A DNA stretch of 64,000 nucleotides from Clostridia bacterium (GTDB lineage: Bacteria > Bacillota > DSM-521 > Neomoorellales > Neomoorellaceae): assembly GCA_030154265.1 (NCBI GenBank), contig JASKKH010000007.1:1-64000 (forward strand), in the 5' to 3' direction. The notes under the pieces are model-generated. The model saw only the letters and a program-made list of their open reading frames with translations, made no database searches and was not told the origin of the DNA. Shown in pieces: positions 46,797 to 57,811 of this stretch; the stretch's first letter is position 1; the number at the start of each line of letters is the position of its first letter. The translations under genes were made by a program, and so were the position numbers.

Positions 46797-49700
46797 ATGC
46801 CCATCAAATCGGGATTGAAAAAGATTATGGTTATTGGTTCGGGACCCATTATTATTGGTCAGGCGGCAGAGTTTGACTATGCTGGTGCCCAGGCTTGTCG
46901 TGCTTTAAGGGAAGAGGGTATGTCCGTTGTGTTGGTCAACTCGAATCCGGCAACGATAATGACTGATCGGGACATGGCTGATCGTGTATATTTGGAACCT
47001 TTAACTTTAGATTTCGTAGCTAAAATTGTTCGCCAAGAAAAACCCGATGGTCTAATTCCTACCCTGGGTGGCCAAATGGGTCTAAATTTGGCTTTAGAGT
47101 TAGCTAAAGCCGGTGTTTTAGAGGAAGTTGGTGTAAAACTTCTTGGTACACCATTAGAAGCCATTCAACGGGCAGAAGATAGAGAGCAATTTAAAAATAT
47201 GATGCAGGAAATAGGCGAACCTGTACCGGAAAGTAAAATTGTCACTTCTGTAGAGGAAGGATTGGAATTTGCTAGGGAGATTGGATATCCCCTTATTGTC
47301 CGCCCAGCCTATACCCTTGGTGGTACTGGTGGTGGAGTGGCCCACAACGATGACGAATTGAGGGATATTACCGTTAGGGGTTTAAAGCATAGTATTATTA
47401 AACAGGTACTTTTGGAGCGTTCAGTAGCTGGGTGGAAAGAAATAGAATATGAAGTTATTCGTGACAGTGCAGATAACTGTATTACCGTATGTAATATGGA
47501 AAACATTGATCCAGTGGGAATCCATACGGGTGACAGTATTGTTGTTGCTCCTTCTCAGACTTTATCCGATAAGGAATATCACTTATTACGACGTTCAGCT
47601 TTAAAAATAATTCGGGCTCTGGGAATTGAAGGCGGTTGCAATATTCAGTTTGCTTTGGATCCTGCTAGTATGCAATATTATGTTATCGAGGTTAACCCTA
47701 GGGTAAGCCGTTCTAGTGCTTTGGCTTCGAAAGCCACCGGATATCCTATTGCTCGGGTGGCTACCAAAATAGCTTTAGGTTTAACCCTTGATGAAATTCC
47801 AAATGCTGTAACTAAAGAAACAAAAGCTTGCTTTGAACCCGCCTTAGACTATGTTGTTGTTAAAATTCCACGGTTCCCATTCGATAAGTTTTCTTTAGCT
47901 GAGCGTTTGTTAGGAACTCAAATGAAAGCCACAGGAGAGGTTATGGCCATAGACCGAACCTTTAGTGGTGCATTACTAAAGGCTATTCGTTCTTTGGAAT
48001 TAAAGTTAGATGGTTTAAGGGTTCCTGTTTTTCAGCAGTTAAGTGATGTTGCCTTATGCAAAAAAATGGAAGAAACTGATGATGAACGCATATTTGTAGT
48101 GGCTGAAGCCTTACGCAGGGGATGGACCATTGCTAAAATTAATGAAATAACTGGCATCGATCCCTATTTCATTGGGGAATTGGAATCAATTGTTTCATTT
48201 GAAGAGAAATTGACTGCAATGGGTCCTGCCCTTGATGAAAATACGCTCAGACGGGCTAAAGCTATGGGCTTTAGTGATGCTGAAATTGCTCACTTTGCCG
48301 GTCTAGAAACGATAAAAATTACCAAGAAGCGCCAAGAAAAAGGTATATTACCTACCTTTAAGATGGTAGATACTTGTGCAGCTGAGTTTGAAGCTGCTAC
48401 ACCTTATTACTATTCTAGTTATGATGTTGAAGATGAAGTTTACCCCTTGGAAGGTAAAAAGGTTGTAGTCTTAGGGTCCGGACCTATTCGTATTGGTCAA
48501 GGTATTGAATTTGACTACTGTTCTGTTCATGCTGCCTGGGCCTTACGCCGTAACGGGGTTAATTCCATTATGATTAACAACAATCCCGAAACGGTAAGCA
48601 CCGATTTTGATACTTCAGACCGTCTTTATTTTGAACCCCTTACTCCAGAAAATGTGATAAATGTTCTAGAAAGAGAAAAGCCTGATGGAGTAATAGTTCA
48701 ATTTGGAGGTCAGACTGCCATAAATTTAGCTAAGGTAGTGGAACAGGCAGGTTTTAAAGTTTTGGGAACTACAGTAGCTGATATTGACCGGGCTGAAGAT
48801 CGAGAAAAATTTGATGCTGTATTAAATGAACTCCAAATTGATCGACCTGAAGGAGGTACTGCCACTTCCGTTGAGGGAGCGGCCAAAATTGCTAAGAGAC
48901 TTGGTTTTCCGGTGTTGTTGCGACCTTCTTATGTTTTAGGTGGACGTGCTATGGAAATAGTCCATAGTGAAGAAGAACTTTTGGAGTATGCAACTAGTGC
49001 TGTTAAAGTAGCTCCTGAACATCCCATCCTTGTAGATAAATATCTAAAAGGTATAGAGGTAGAAGTTGATGCCATAAGTGATGGGACTACAGTTCTCATT
49101 CCTGGTATTATGCAACACGTAGAACGAGCTGGGGTACATTCAGGTGACAGTATTGCTGTTTACCCTGCTCACGAATTACCGTCTAAGATTACTGAAAAAA
49201 TTGTTTACTATACTGAACAATTGGCTCGAGCCCTTAATGTTAAAGGTCTCCTTAATATACAGTTTGTTATTCATGAGGGAGAAGTTTATGTTCTTGAAGT
49301 TAATCCGCGTTCAAGTCGAACAGTACCTTATTTATCAAAAATAACAGGTGTGCCTATGGTAACTTTGGCTACTAACATTATGTTGGGCCAAAATTTAGCA
49401 GACCAAGGTTATGAAGGTGGATTATTACCACCACCTGATTTCACAGCCATAAAAGTACCGGTATTTTCCTTTGCCAAGCTATTAAAAGTAGATACTTCCT
49501 TAGGACCTGAAATGAAATCAACTGGTGAAGTTATGGGTATAGATTCCAATTATGAACGAGCCCTTTATAAAGGTTTAGTTGCTGCGGGTTGTTCTATTCC
49601 TCATCGGGGAACTTTATTGGCTACTATTGCTGATAAAGATAAAGAAGAAGCAATTGAAATCATTAAGGGTTTTGCTTCACTCGGATTTAAGGTTGTAGCT

Positions 49701-50006
49701 ACAACTGGTACTGCTAACGCTTTGGCTGCTAACGGGCTTGTTGTTGAAAAGGTAGGTAAAATACGTGATGGTTCTCCCCACATTCTCGATTATATTAGAG
49801 AAGGTAAGGTGCATTTCGTTATCAATACCTTAACAAAAGGGAAAGAGCCTAATCGCGATGGTTTTAAGATTCGTCGAGCGGCAGTTGAATTAGGTATTCC
49901 TTGCCTTACCTCTTTAGATACAGCCAATGCTTTGCTTAAAGTTGTCCAATCTTTGAAAGCCGGAGAAGGTTTTGAATTAAAGCCCTTACAGGAATTTGTA
50001 CGTTAG
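46797..50006 (+). CDS. carB: CarB, carbamoyl-phosphate synthase large subunit
   Basis: CarB makes carbamoyl phosphate from bicarbonate, ammonia and two ATP for pyrimidine and arginine synthesis. The 1069-residue protein has two homologous ATP-grasp halves: [20 protein letters not shown] with [20 protein letters not shown] in the first, and [20 protein letters not shown] with [17 protein letters not shown] in the second. The C-terminal allosteric MGS-like domain starts around [19 protein letters not shown]. It is complete and of normal length. Confidence 0.96.
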   Translation: MPIKSGLKKIMVIGSGPIIIGQAAEFDYAGAQACRALREEGMSVVLVNSNPATIMTDRDMADRVYLEPLTLDFVAKIVRQEKPDGLIPTLGGQMGLNLALELAKAGVLEEVGVKLLGTPLEAIQRAEDREQFKNMMQEIGEPVPESKIVTSVEEGLEFAREIGYPLIVRPAYTLGGTGGGVAHNDDELRDITVRGLKHSIIKQVLLERSVAGWKEIEYEVIRDSADNCITVCNMENIDPVGIHTGDSIVVAPSQTLSDKEYHLLRRSALKIIRALGIEGGCNIQFALDPASMQYYVIEVNPRVSRSSALASKATGYPIARVATKIALGLTLDEIPNAVTKETKACFEPALDYVVVKIPRFPFDKFSLAERLLGTQMKATGEVMAIDRTFSGALLKAIRSLELKLDGLRVPVFQQLSDVALCKKMEETDDERIFVVAEALRRGWTIAKINEITGIDPYFIGELESIVSFEEKLTAMGPALDENTLRRAKAMGFSDAEIAHFAGLETIKITKKRQEKGILPTFKMVDTCAAEFEAATPYYYSSYDVEDEVYPLEGKKVVVLGSGPIRIGQGIEFDYCSVHAAWALRRNGVNSIMINNNPETVSTDFDTSDRLYFEPLTPENVINVLEREKPDGVIVQFGGQTAINLAKVVEQAGFKVLGTTVADIDRAEDREKFDAVLNELQIDRPEGGTATSVEGAAKIAKRLGFPVLLRPSYVLGGRAMEIVHSEEELLEYATSAVKVAPEHPILVDKYLKGIEVEVDAISDGTTVLIPGIMQHVERAGVHSGDSIAVYPAHELPSKITEKIVYYTEQLARALNVKGLLNIQFVIHEGEVYVLEVNPRSSRTVPYLSKITGVPMVTLATNIMLGQNLADQGYEGGLLPPPDFTAIKVPVFSFAKLLKVDTSLGPEMKSTGEVMGIDSNYERALYKGLVAAGCSIPHRGTLLATIADKDKEEAIEIIKGFASLGFKVVATTGTANALAANGLVVEKVGKIRDGSPHILDYIREGKVHFVINTLTKGKEPNRDGFKIRRAAVELGIPCLTSLDTANALLKVVQSLKAGEGFELKPLQEFVR

Positions 50007-50018
50007 GGGGTAATTATT

Positions 50019-50744
50019 ATACCTGCAAAAGATAAAATAATTGTTGCCTTGGATGTACCAGATATGATTAAAGGAGAGAAGCTGGTACTTCAGCTTTCCC
50101 CTTATGTAGGTATGTTTAAGGTGGGTTTAGAATTTTATACTTCTAACGGACCTGATGCTATCCGTATGGTTAAAGAGCATGGAGGTCGGGTATTTGCTGA
50201 CCTAAAACTTCATGATATCCCCAATACTGTTGCTGGGGCAGCTCGTGCTTTAGTGCGATTGGGAGTGGATATGTTAAATGTCCATGCGGCTGGTGGTAGT
50301 TCTATGTTAAAAGCAGCTGTAGCAGCTGTTCGTGAAGAGGCTGAGGCTGCTCAATGTTCACCACCGATTTTATTGGCTGTTACCGTCCTAACGAGTTTAG
50401 ATGAGGAAGCTCTACGAAAAGAAGTAGGTATCGAACGGAAAGTGGAAGAGCAGGTTATTAATTGGGCACGGTTAGCCCAAGATTGTGGCTTGGATGGAGT
50501 TGTTGCCTCGCCTAAAGAGATTAAAGCTATCCGCCAGGCTTGCGGTCCGGAGTTTGTTATTGTAACCCCAGGAATACGTCCGCTAGGGTTCCAACAGGCT
50601 GATCAACGTCGTGTAATGACTCCGGCTGAAGCACTTAAAGAGGGAGCCTCTTATATGGTTATTGGTAGACCTATTACAGCTTCTCCAGACCCTGTTGCAG
50701 CTGCCCAAAATATTGAAAAAGAGCTTGAGGACGTTTTGGAGTAA
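50019..50744 (+). CDS. pyrF: PyrF, orotidine 5'-phosphate decarboxylase, with apparent AUA start
   Basis: PyrF decarboxylates OMP to UMP. The catalytic motif FADLKLHDIPNTVAG is intact, as are GMFKVGLEFYTSNGP and ASYMVIGRPITASPDPVAAA. The first canonical start, TTG 50049, would delete the first beta strand. In-frame codons upstream read x-PAKDKIIVALDVPD, as expected of the family N-terminus (M-x-A-K-D), with ATA 50019 at the methionine position and AGGGGGT 7-8 nt before it. ATT 50016 or 50013 are alternatives. It is the last gene of this pyr operon; pyrK, pyrD and pyrE are missing. Confidence 0.9.
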   Translation: MPAKDKIIVALDVPDMIKGEKLVLQLSPYVGMFKVGLEFYTSNGPDAIRMVKEHGGRVFADLKLHDIPNTVAGAARALVRLGVDMLNVHAAGGSSMLKAAVAAVREEAEAAQCSPPILLAVTVLTSLDEEALRKEVGIERKVEEQVINWARLAQDCGLDGVVASPKEIKAIRQACGPEFVIVTPGIRPLGFQQADQRRVMTPAEALKEGASYMVIGRPITASPDPVAAAQNIEKELEDVLE

Positions 50745-50794
50745 AAATTGACTAAATCTAAAATATTGTCTATCAAGAGGGGTTACCTTTTCTC

Positions 50795-50833
50795 AAAAAA
50801 GTATCCCGTATCACTATAAAAGTGGTACGGGAT
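50795..50833 (-). terminator. Intrinsic terminator of rqcH (minus strand)
   Basis: ATCCCGTATCAC (50803-50814) pairs with GTGGTACGGGAT (50822-50833) with one G-U. On the minus strand it is followed by a T6 run (plus-strand A6 at 50795-50800). On the plus strand there is no U-tract, though it may help end the pyr transcript. Bases 50834-50986 show nothing else recognisable. Confidence 0.75.
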
Positions 50834-50986
50834 TAACTATTTATGATTATGACGCGATTTATGAGATTTAAACTTTGTTGAACTTTTTTTAATTGTTAAG
50901 AAAAATTAATTTACCAAAGCAAGACCTGGCTGTTTTAAAACTTCGTAAAGAATTGAGGAAAAAGGGATTGTACAAAATCTTATTAA

Positions 50987-52744
50987 TTAATTTTCTTCAA
51001 TATCTAGGGGTTTTACATACACAGTGTTTTGATTATCGTAGATAACCATACCAGGTTTAGTACCATTAGGTTTTCGTACATGTTTTACTGATGTATAGTC
51101 AACTGGTACCTGACTTGATTGTTTTGCCTTACTATAATGAGCAGCTAGCCGGGCAGCCATTTCCAAAGTGGTAGCAGGTACTTCCCGATTTTCAGTTTTA
51201 ATTATTACATGAGATCCCGGAATGTCCTTGGTGTGAAGCCAGATATCATTGCTATTAGCGTGTTTCAATGTTAACCAATCATTCTGACGATTATTTTTAC
51301 CTACAAGAATTTTAAAATTGTCTGGTGAGACAAATTCTAAGGGTTTGGAAGTTTGCGAAGCCTTCTTTGCTTTTTTACCTGGTTTATTTTCTTTTTCTAC
51401 TGGGATGTAACCTGCCTGACGTAGTTCTTGTTGAATTTCCGATAAATCTTCCATGGTATTTGCTATGTTTAAAGCCTGGGCTATACTTTCAAGATAACTG
51501 ATTTCAGCTCTAGTTTGCTCTAGTTGTTCTTGAGCTAATTTTGCAGCCTTTTTAACCTTATTATAACGATTAAAATATAATTGAGCATTTTCTGATGGTG
51601 TTAACGATGGGTCTAGTTCTATGGTTATTGTTTTGCCAGATTCATCATAAAAATTTGTAGCTCTTAGTATTTTTTCACCTTTGGTAAGACGATAGATGTT
51701 AGCTGTGATTAATTCACCCTTCAAACGGTATTTTTCAGCACCTTTAGCTTTATCAACAGTTTCAGCCTGTATATTTTCTTTTTTGTAACACCTTTTTAAT
51801 TCACGATCGAGGGTATGCTCTAAACTCCGCCTTAAACCCTCCAAAATTTGCTGATGTCTTCTTAAACTATAAAAGTTATCACAGGCCTCCGAAGGTGTTG
51901 AAAATTTTATCATAGGTAATTGGTCATATTGCTTTAAATCAAATGCTGCAAATGCCAGGGGCCGTTCATTTGTATTTTTAATTACTACTGGATGCCAGTT
52001 ATTAGGTATAGTAGTATTTCGTATCTTGTTTAAAACCTGGTAGATACGGGAAAATTCATATTCACCACATTCTTCAAGAGTCATATTTTCCGACAAACCA
52101 CATTGATATATAACCTCACGAGCTGTTTCGGGTCCTATACCTTCCAATTTTTCAACTAAAAGCCGTCTAATAGGGGTATCCCAGTCACCAGAGAAAAGAA
52201 GACTTGTAAGACTTTCTTCATCAAGGTCACATATGTTTGCTTTTTTTTGTGCTGGAGGTGATATATAACTTTTTCCTGGCAAGACCTCTCTGTGACGACT
52301 GACGGCATGTGTGTAACGGCGAATTGCGTCAATAATCATTCCCTCTGTGTTAATCAAGATAATGTTTGAGTGTTTACTCATAATTTCAATAATTAAAATG
52401 CGTTTTGAGGGTCTACCGAGCTCATCAGTTGTATCAAAATGTAATTTCAAAATTCGTTCCAGTCCAGGTTGTACAATATCAGCTAAAATACTTCCTTCCA
52501 GGTGTTTTCGCAAAACCATACAAAAAAGTGGTGGATTAGAAGGATTTTTAAAATTTGCTGTAGTTAAATGAACACGAGCTTGATCAGCCAGGCTGCATAG
52601 GAGAAGTTTTTTAGTGTCTCGGCCTTTTCTTAAGTGGAGAATAAGGGTTTCTTTTTCAGGTTGAAATATTCTATCAACACGATTTCCTATTAAGTTACTT
52701 AGCTCTTGTTTAATTGCAGCCAAGAATATACCGTCAAATGCCAT
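50987..52744 (-). CDS. rqcH: RqcH, NFACT-family ribosome quality control protein
   Basis: RqcH (Rqc2/NEMF homologue, formerly FbpA-like) binds stalled 50S subunits and recruits tRNA-Ala to add alanine tails for degradation. The 585-residue protein has the NFACT-N domain (FDGIFLAAIKQELSNLIGNR), a helix-hairpin-helix part (LEGIGPETAREVIYQCG), a coiled coil around residues 395-440, and the NFACT-R domain (NDWLTLKHANSNDIWLHTKD, then IPGSHVII). ATG at 52744 has AGGAGCG upstream. It is the only confidently intact minus-strand gene in the window. Confidence 0.92.
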   Translation of the reverse strand: MAFDGIFLAAIKQELSNLIGNRVDRIFQPEKETLILHLRKGRDTKKLLLCSLADQARVHLTTANFKNPSNPPLFCMVLRKHLEGSILADIVQPGLERILKLHFDTTDELGRPSKRILIIEIMSKHSNIILINTEGMIIDAIRRYTHAVSRHREVLPGKSYISPPAQKKANICDLDEESLTSLLFSGDWDTPIRRLLVEKLEGIGPETAREVIYQCGLSENMTLEECGEYEFSRIYQVLNKIRNTTIPNNWHPVVIKNTNERPLAFAAFDLKQYDQLPMIKFSTPSEACDNFYSLRRHQQILEGLRRSLEHTLDRELKRCYKKENIQAETVDKAKGAEKYRLKGELITANIYRLTKGEKILRATNFYDESGKTITIELDPSLTPSENAQLYFNRYNKVKKAAKLAQEQLEQTRAEISYLESIAQALNIANTMEDLSEIQQELRQAGYIPVEKENKPGKKAKKASQTSKPLEFVSPDNFKILVGKNNRQNDWLTLKHANSNDIWLHTKDIPGSHVIIKTENREVPATTLEMAARLAAHYSKAKQSSQVPVDYTSVKHVRKPNGTKPGMVIYDNQNTVYVKPLDIEEN

Positions 52745-52820
52745 ATAAATCGCTCCTTTTTACTATTACTTAGTATAACATGTCATTTTGATTGTAGGAA
52801 ACAGACCTCAAAGATGTTCT

Positions 52821-52865
52821 TTTCTTCCAGGGACAGGCATAGAATGATCTTGATGCTGGAAGAAA
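52821..52865 (+). promoter_or_regulatory. Leader hairpin before the P-type ATPase gene
   Basis: TTTCTTCCAG (52821-52830) pairs perfectly with CTGGAAGAAA (52856-52865), closing a 25-nt loop just before the ribosome site. It has no U-tract. It may control translation of the ATPase. No known riboswitch class was recognised. Confidence 0.4.
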
Positions 52866-52878
52866 GAAGGGGCGAGGA

Positions 52879-55674
52879 ATGCAATCAAAACCATGGTATC
52901 AATTGACTTCTAAAGAAGCTTTAGAAATTTTAAATACTGATGCTAAGCAGGGTTTAAGTAGTGATGAGGCTAAACGTCGGCTAGAAAAAGTGGGTTTTAA
53001 TCTTCTCAAATCAAAAGCAAAGGTTTCACCATATCAAATTTTCCTGGCCCAATTCAAAGATTTTATGATTTTCGTCCTGTTGGCAGCTACAGCAGTTTCA
53101 GCTTTTTTAGGGGAAATAGCAGATGCAATAACTATCGTAGCTATTGTAGTAGTAAATGCAACTCTGGGTTTTATTCAGGAATACAAGGCTGAACGCTCAA
53201 TGGAAGTTCTAAAGGAAATGACAGCACCGGAGGCGGTGGTAAAACGTGATAATAAAATACAGAAGGTGTTGGCCAAAGATATAGTTCCTGGGGATATTTT
53301 AATATTAGAAAGTGGCGACAGAGTGGTAGCTGATGCATTGATACTGGAATCAAATAACCTTCAGGCTGAAGAAGCTGCCCTAACAGGTGAGTCGACACCG
53401 GTTGAAAAAAATCCAGGCCCTATCAAAGGGAAGGTCTCCATAGGGGATCGTCACAACATTGTCCACCAAGGTACGATAATTACTGGTGGTCGTGGGGTTG
53501 CTGTTGTAATTGCTACAGGTATGGCGACAGAGGTTGGTCGGATAGCTGACATGCTTCAGGAAGTTGGCATGGAAGAGACGCCTTTACAAAAGCGTTTAGC
53601 CCATTTAGGCAAGTGGTTGGTACTTGCTTGTCTTGCAATTTGTGTCGCAGTTGTTGTTATTGGTATCATTCGAGGAGAAGAACTTTACGGAATGTTTTTA
53701 GCAGGAGTAAGTTTAGCTGTAGCAGCTATACCTGAGGGTCTACCAGCAATTGTTACCGTTTGTTTGGCTATGGGAGTACAGAAGTTGGTCCAAAGAAATG
53801 CCATTATCCGTAAATTACCAGCAGTAGAAACTTTGGGTTGTGCCACTGTTATTTGTTCTGATAAAACTGGAACACTTACCCAAAATCAAATGACAGTTCG
53901 TGAAGGATGGGTAAATAATAAACGTTTTCAGGTTACCGGTACGGGTTATATTCCTCATGGGGATTATAAAGTAAATGGAAAGAAAATAGACGTTACTGAT
54001 GAATTGGAGGTTTTGTTAAAAACTGCTGCTCAATGCAATAATGCTTCTCTACAAAAGAAAGGCCTTAACATAGGTGGTTGGTTACGTGGCGGTAATCGTT
54101 CAGAACACGTAAAAAAAGACGTAAATGAAGGCTTCTTTAAAAAAATATTTAATCGAGGGGGTAGTAGTTGGGATATTAGCGGTGATCCTACTGAAGGTGC
54201 TTTATTAGTAGCGGCCGCCAAGGCAGGATTATGGCGGGAACACATAGAGCAAAAAGAACCGCGTATTTCAGAAATTCCCTTTGATTCTGATAGGAAGAGA
54301 ATGAGTGTTATTTGTAAAAAAGATAAGGGCTTAAGAGCGTATGTTAAAGGAGCCTCTGATGTATTACTCGATTTGTGTGATAGCATTCTTATGGATGGCC
54401 GTGTTATACCTTTGGATGAATCTTGGCGAGATTTAATTAAGGAACAAAATAAAGTCATGGCTAAGAAAGCTTTAAGGGTTTTGGCACTGGCCTATCGAGA
54501 TTTACCTGAAGGAATTGAGATAAAGACTGAAACTGTAGAGAAAAATCTTACCTTTGTTGGTTTATTAGGTATGTTAGATCCACCACGGCCAGAAGCAATG
54601 TCGGCCATTGAGGTCTGTAAACAAGCAGGAATAAAGGTAACAATGATTACTGGTGATCATGAAATAACGGCTGAAGCAGTTGCTAAAGAATTAGGTTTAC
54701 CAGTAGGCGATGGACGTGTTATTAATGGTAGAAAATTAGAGACATTGTCTGATGAGGAGCTAGTTAAATTAGTACCTGAAATAAGTGTTTACGCACGTGT
54801 ATCACCTCACCACAAGCTGCGCATTGTCAAAGCTTTAAAGGCTAATGGGCATGTTGTTGCTATGACAGGTGATGGGGTAAATGACGCTCCTGCTATAAAA
54901 GAAGCTGATATTGGTGTTTCAATGGGGCGTACAGGTACCGATGTTACTAAGGAAGCTTCTGCTATGGTATTGGCTGATGATAACTTTGCCACTATTGTAG
55001 CCGCAATAGAAGAAGGTCGGGGCATTTATGATAACATTAGAAAATTTATTCGTTACCTGTTATCTTGCAATATTGGTGAAGTTTTAACGATGTTTGCTGC
55101 CGTTATTAGTGGGTTACCCTTACCGTTATTGCCTATTCAGATTCTTTGGATGAACCTTGTTACAGATGGCCTACCAGCTATGGCTTTAGGAATAGATAAT
55201 AAAGAACCCATGATAATGAAGCGACCACCTTATCCTCCGGGAGAAAGTGTTTTTGCTCGTGGATTGGGTAAAGGTATGGTTGTTTTGGGTTCGCAAATTG
55301 GATTGTCTACTTTAGGTGTTTTTATTCTTGGGTTGAGTTTAGGTGAAGGGGATTTGCCTACTGCTCGTACATTATCTTTTACCACTTTAGTAATGTCACA
55401 GTTATTTGCAGTATTTGAATGCCGTTCGGATAAACTATCGCCTTTTAGTGTAGGTTATTTTTCTAATCCTTACTTAATTATGGGCGTTGCTTGTTCACTA
55501 ATAATGCAGCTTATGGTTATATATATTCCTTTTCTTCAAGGGGTTTTTAAGACTGTTCCCTTAAATTCCTTTCATTGGATTATAATTTTACTAGCCTCTG
55601 GATGGCGTACTTATTTTGAAGCTATTAAACAATTTATGGTACTGCCTTTTTGGCGTTTGGTTTGGCAGAAATGA
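52879..55674 (+). CDS. Calcium-type P-type ATPase (P2A, SERCA/PMCA-like)
   Basis: This 931-residue cation pump probably exports Ca2+ and possibly Mn2+. It starts with the cation ATPase N-terminal domain (WYQLTSKEALEIL). LTGESTPVEK is the actuator loop, VAAIPEGLPAIVTVCLAMG the ion-binding helix 4, CSDKTGTLTQNQM the phosphorylation site and MTGDGVNDAPAIKEADIG the hinge. Later helices include NIGEVLTMFAAVISGLPLPL and ILWMNLVTDGLPAMALGID with Asn/Asp ligands. About ten transmembrane segments are seen and no truncation. GGCGAGGA precedes the ATG. Divergent from rqcH. Confidence 0.92.
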   Translation: MQSKPWYQLTSKEALEILNTDAKQGLSSDEAKRRLEKVGFNLLKSKAKVSPYQIFLAQFKDFMIFVLLAATAVSAFLGEIADAITIVAIVVVNATLGFIQEYKAERSMEVLKEMTAPEAVVKRDNKIQKVLAKDIVPGDILILESGDRVVADALILESNNLQAEEAALTGESTPVEKNPGPIKGKVSIGDRHNIVHQGTIITGGRGVAVVIATGMATEVGRIADMLQEVGMEETPLQKRLAHLGKWLVLACLAICVAVVVIGIIRGEELYGMFLAGVSLAVAAIPEGLPAIVTVCLAMGVQKLVQRNAIIRKLPAVETLGCATVICSDKTGTLTQNQMTVREGWVNNKRFQVTGTGYIPHGDYKVNGKKIDVTDELEVLLKTAAQCNNASLQKKGLNIGGWLRGGNRSEHVKKDVNEGFFKKIFNRGGSSWDISGDPTEGALLVAAAKAGLWREHIEQKEPRISEIPFDSDRKRMSVICKKDKGLRAYVKGASDVLLDLCDSILMDGRVIPLDESWRDLIKEQNKVMAKKALRVLALAYRDLPEGIEIKTETVEKNLTFVGLLGMLDPPRPEAMSAIEVCKQAGIKVTMITGDHEITAEAVAKELGLPVGDGRVINGRKLETLSDEELVKLVPEISVYARVSPHHKLRIVKALKANGHVVAMTGDGVNDAPAIKEADIGVSMGRTGTDVTKEASAMVLADDNFATIVAAIEEGRGIYDNIRKFIRYLLSCNIGEVLTMFAAVISGLPLPLLPIQILWMNLVTDGLPAMALGIDNKEPMIMKRPPYPPGESVFARGLGKGMVVLGSQIGLSTLGVFILGLSLGEGDLPTARTLSFTTLVMSQLFAVFECRSDKLSPFSVGYFSNPYLIMGVACSLIMQLMVIYIPFLQGVFKTVPLNSFHWIIILLASGWRTYFEAIKQFMVLPFWRLVWQK

Positions 55675-55707
55675 AAAATTAAGTATAGTATTTATTCTTA
55701 CTTATAT

Positions 55708-55735
55708 TTGACAAATAGACAAGTAATGTTAAAAT
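55708..55735 (+). promoter_or_regulatory. Sigma-A promoter of dapF-dapL
   Basis: TTGACA at 55708-55713 and TAAAAT at 55730-55735 are 16 nt apart, about 35 nt ahead of dapF. Confidence 0.65.
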
Positions 55736-55771
55736 AATAGGCAAAATGTCATAAAAGTTGGGTGAATGTGG

Positions 55772-56611
55772 TTGCAGTTTGTTAAGATGCATGGTTTAGG
55801 AAATGATTTTGTTCTAGTTAATACCATGGAAGAAAAAAACCTTGGCGATCTATCTAAACTGGCTCAGAAAATATGCCACCGTCGTTTTGGGGTTGGTGCT
55901 GACGGTCTAATACTTGTTTTACCTTCAAGTAAGGCACATTTACGGATGCGAATTTTTAACCCTGATGGCAGTGAGCCAGAGATGTGTGGGAATGGAATTA
56001 GATGTTTTGCCCGCTTTGCCTATGAGGCAGGTCTAGTAAGTGAGAAGGAGTTTGAAGTAGAGACTTTAGCTGGTATTATTAAACCCCGACTAATCTTCGA
56101 TGCTAATGAAGTATCGGGTATCAGAGTAGATATGGGTGAGCCTCGCTTTAAACGGGAAGAAATCCCTGTAAGTGGGACAGGGGATTCGTTTGTAGTAAAT
56201 GAACCTGTATCAGTTGAAGACGAAACCTGGCATGGGACCTGTGTTTCCATGGGTAATCCCCATTGTGTATTTTTTGTTGAAGATGTAGGAAAAGCCCCGG
56301 TTACTGTGGTGGGGCCTAAAGTTGAAAAGCATTCTCTGTTCCCTCAACATACGAATGTAGAATTTATTGAGGTAGTTAACAAAGAAGAATTAAAGATGCG
56401 TGTTTGGGAACGTGGTGCTGGAGAGACCATGGCTTGTGGTACTGGTGCTTGTGCTTCAGCTGTTGCTGGGGTTTTGACTGGACGTACTAACCGAAAAGTA
56501 ACAGTACACCTGGCTGCTGGTGATCTACTAATTGAGTGGTCTGAAACTAATAATCATGTATATATGACAGGACCTGCAGTAGAAGTCTTTAAAGGTGATT
56601 ATCTTATATAA
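55772..56611 (+). CDS. dapF: DapF, diaminopimelate epimerase
   Basis: DapF converts LL- to meso-diaminopimelate, the substrate of MurE and precursor of lysine. The start FVKMHGLGNDFVLVN is conserved. The two catalytic cysteines lie in PEMCGNGIRCFARF and MACGTGACASAVAG. TTG 55772 after GGGTG gives the common short N-terminus; ATG 55766 is also possible. The length of about 279 residues is normal. It lies 16 nt before dapL, which makes the LL isomer. Confidence 0.95.
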   Translation: MQFVKMHGLGNDFVLVNTMEEKNLGDLSKLAQKICHRRFGVGADGLILVLPSSKAHLRMRIFNPDGSEPEMCGNGIRCFARFAYEAGLVSEKEFEVETLAGIIKPRLIFDANEVSGIRVDMGEPRFKREEIPVSGTGDSFVVNEPVSVEDETWHGTCVSMGNPHCVFFVEDVGKAPVTVVGPKVEKHSLFPQHTNVEFIEVVNKEELKMRVWERGAGETMACGTGACASAVAGVLTGRTNRKVTVHLAAGDLLIEWSETNNHVYMTGPAVEVFKGDYLI

Positions 56612-56627
56612 GAGGTGAAGAATACTA

Positions 56628-57800
56628 ATGCAAGAAGCTCAACGCATTCGTGAATTACCACCGTACTTATTTGCTCGTATTGAGAAAAAAATTGAAGAAG
56701 CCCGAGAAAAAGGAATTGACATAATTAGCTTAGGCATTGGTGACCCTGATTTACCAACTTCAGAACATATTATAGATAAATTAGTTGAACAGGCACATAA
56801 TCCTGAAAACCATCGTTATCCTACCTCGGTTGGCATGCTATCTTTCCGTGAGGCTGTTGCTAAGTGGTATAAAAATCTTTATGATGTTGAATTGGATCCT
56901 AAAAAAGAAGTTGTTTCTCTTATTGGTTCTAAAGAGGGTATTGGTCATATATCTTTCTGTTATGTTGATCCAGGTGATATTAACCTGGTACCTGATCCTG
57001 GTTACCCGGTTTATGGCATCGGTACATTGCTAGCTGGTGGTAAACCTTATACCATGCCGTTAACAAAGGAAAATGGTTTCTTACCAGATTTAAAGGCTAT
57101 ACCTGGCGATATTGCTAAAAAGGCCAAATTAATGTTCTTAAATTATCCTAATAATCCTACTGGGGCAGTAGCAGACTTAAACTTCTTCCAGGAAGTTGTT
57201 GAATTTGCCAAAAGCTATGATTTAATAGTTTGCCATGACGCAGCATATAGTGAAATAACTTTTGATGGATACCGTGCTCCTTCATTTTTACAAACCCCTG
57301 GAGCTAAAGAAGTAGGAATTGAATTTAACTCTGTATCTAAACCCTATAATATGACTGGTTGGAGAATAGGCTGGGCTTGTGGTAGACCAGATGTTATTGA
57401 AGCATTAGGTCGTATAAAGTCCAATCTTGACTCAGGTGCATTCCAGGCAGTTCAGTATGCTGCCATTGCTGCTTTAACAGGGCCACAGGATTGTTTGGAT
57501 GAGGTTCGTAAGATTTATGAAGAACGCCGGGACATTATTGTAGAAGGATTAAATTCATTGGGTTGGAATTTGGAAAAGCCTAAAGCAACCTTCTATATAT
57601 GGGCACCTGTACCCAAGGGATATACTTCAGCTGAGTTTGCTGAGTTGGTGTTAGACAAAGCCGGTGTAATTATTACACCAGGTAATGGTTATGGTGAATA
57701 TGGCGAGGGCTTCTTTAGAATCGCTCTGACTATTAGTAAAGAACGCATGCAAGAGGCTATTCAGCGTATGAAAGAAGCACTTGGAAAAGTAGAGTTTTAA
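56628..57800 (+). CDS. dapL: DapL, LL-diaminopimelate aminotransferase
   Basis: This PLP-dependent fold-type I aminotransferase of 390 residues converts tetrahydrodipicolinate directly to LL-diaminopimelate, bypassing the succinyl and acetyl branches. Motifs are [46 protein letters not shown] and the PLP lysine in [18 protein letters not shown]. The order dapF-dapL and the close similarity to known LL-DAP aminotransferases support the specific name over general aspartate aminotransferase. A terminator follows. Confidence 0.92.
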   Translation: MQEAQRIRELPPYLFARIEKKIEEAREKGIDIISLGIGDPDLPTSEHIIDKLVEQAHNPENHRYPTSVGMLSFREAVAKWYKNLYDVELDPKKEVVSLIGSKEGIGHISFCYVDPGDINLVPDPGYPVYGIGTLLAGGKPYTMPLTKENGFLPDLKAIPGDIAKKAKLMFLNYPNNPTGAVADLNFFQEVVEFAKSYDLIVCHDAAYSEITFDGYRAPSFLQTPGAKEVGIEFNSVSKPYNMTGWRIGWACGRPDVIEALGRIKSNLDSGAFQAVQYAAIAALTGPQDCLDEVRKIYEERRDIIVEGLNSLGWNLEKPKATFYIWAPVPKGYTSAEFAELVLDKAGVIITPGNGYGEYGEGFFRIALTISKERMQEAIQRMKEALGKVEF

Positions 57801-57811
57801 GAAATAACCTA

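Noticed and set aside
52745-52878. yybP-ykoY manganese riboswitch before the P-type ATPase
   Set aside because: The conserved core of that riboswitch is not seen; only a simple hairpin is present.
54030-54458. 142-codon open frame on the minus strand
   Set aside because: It is antisense to the P-type ATPase gene, without ribosome site or family resemblance.
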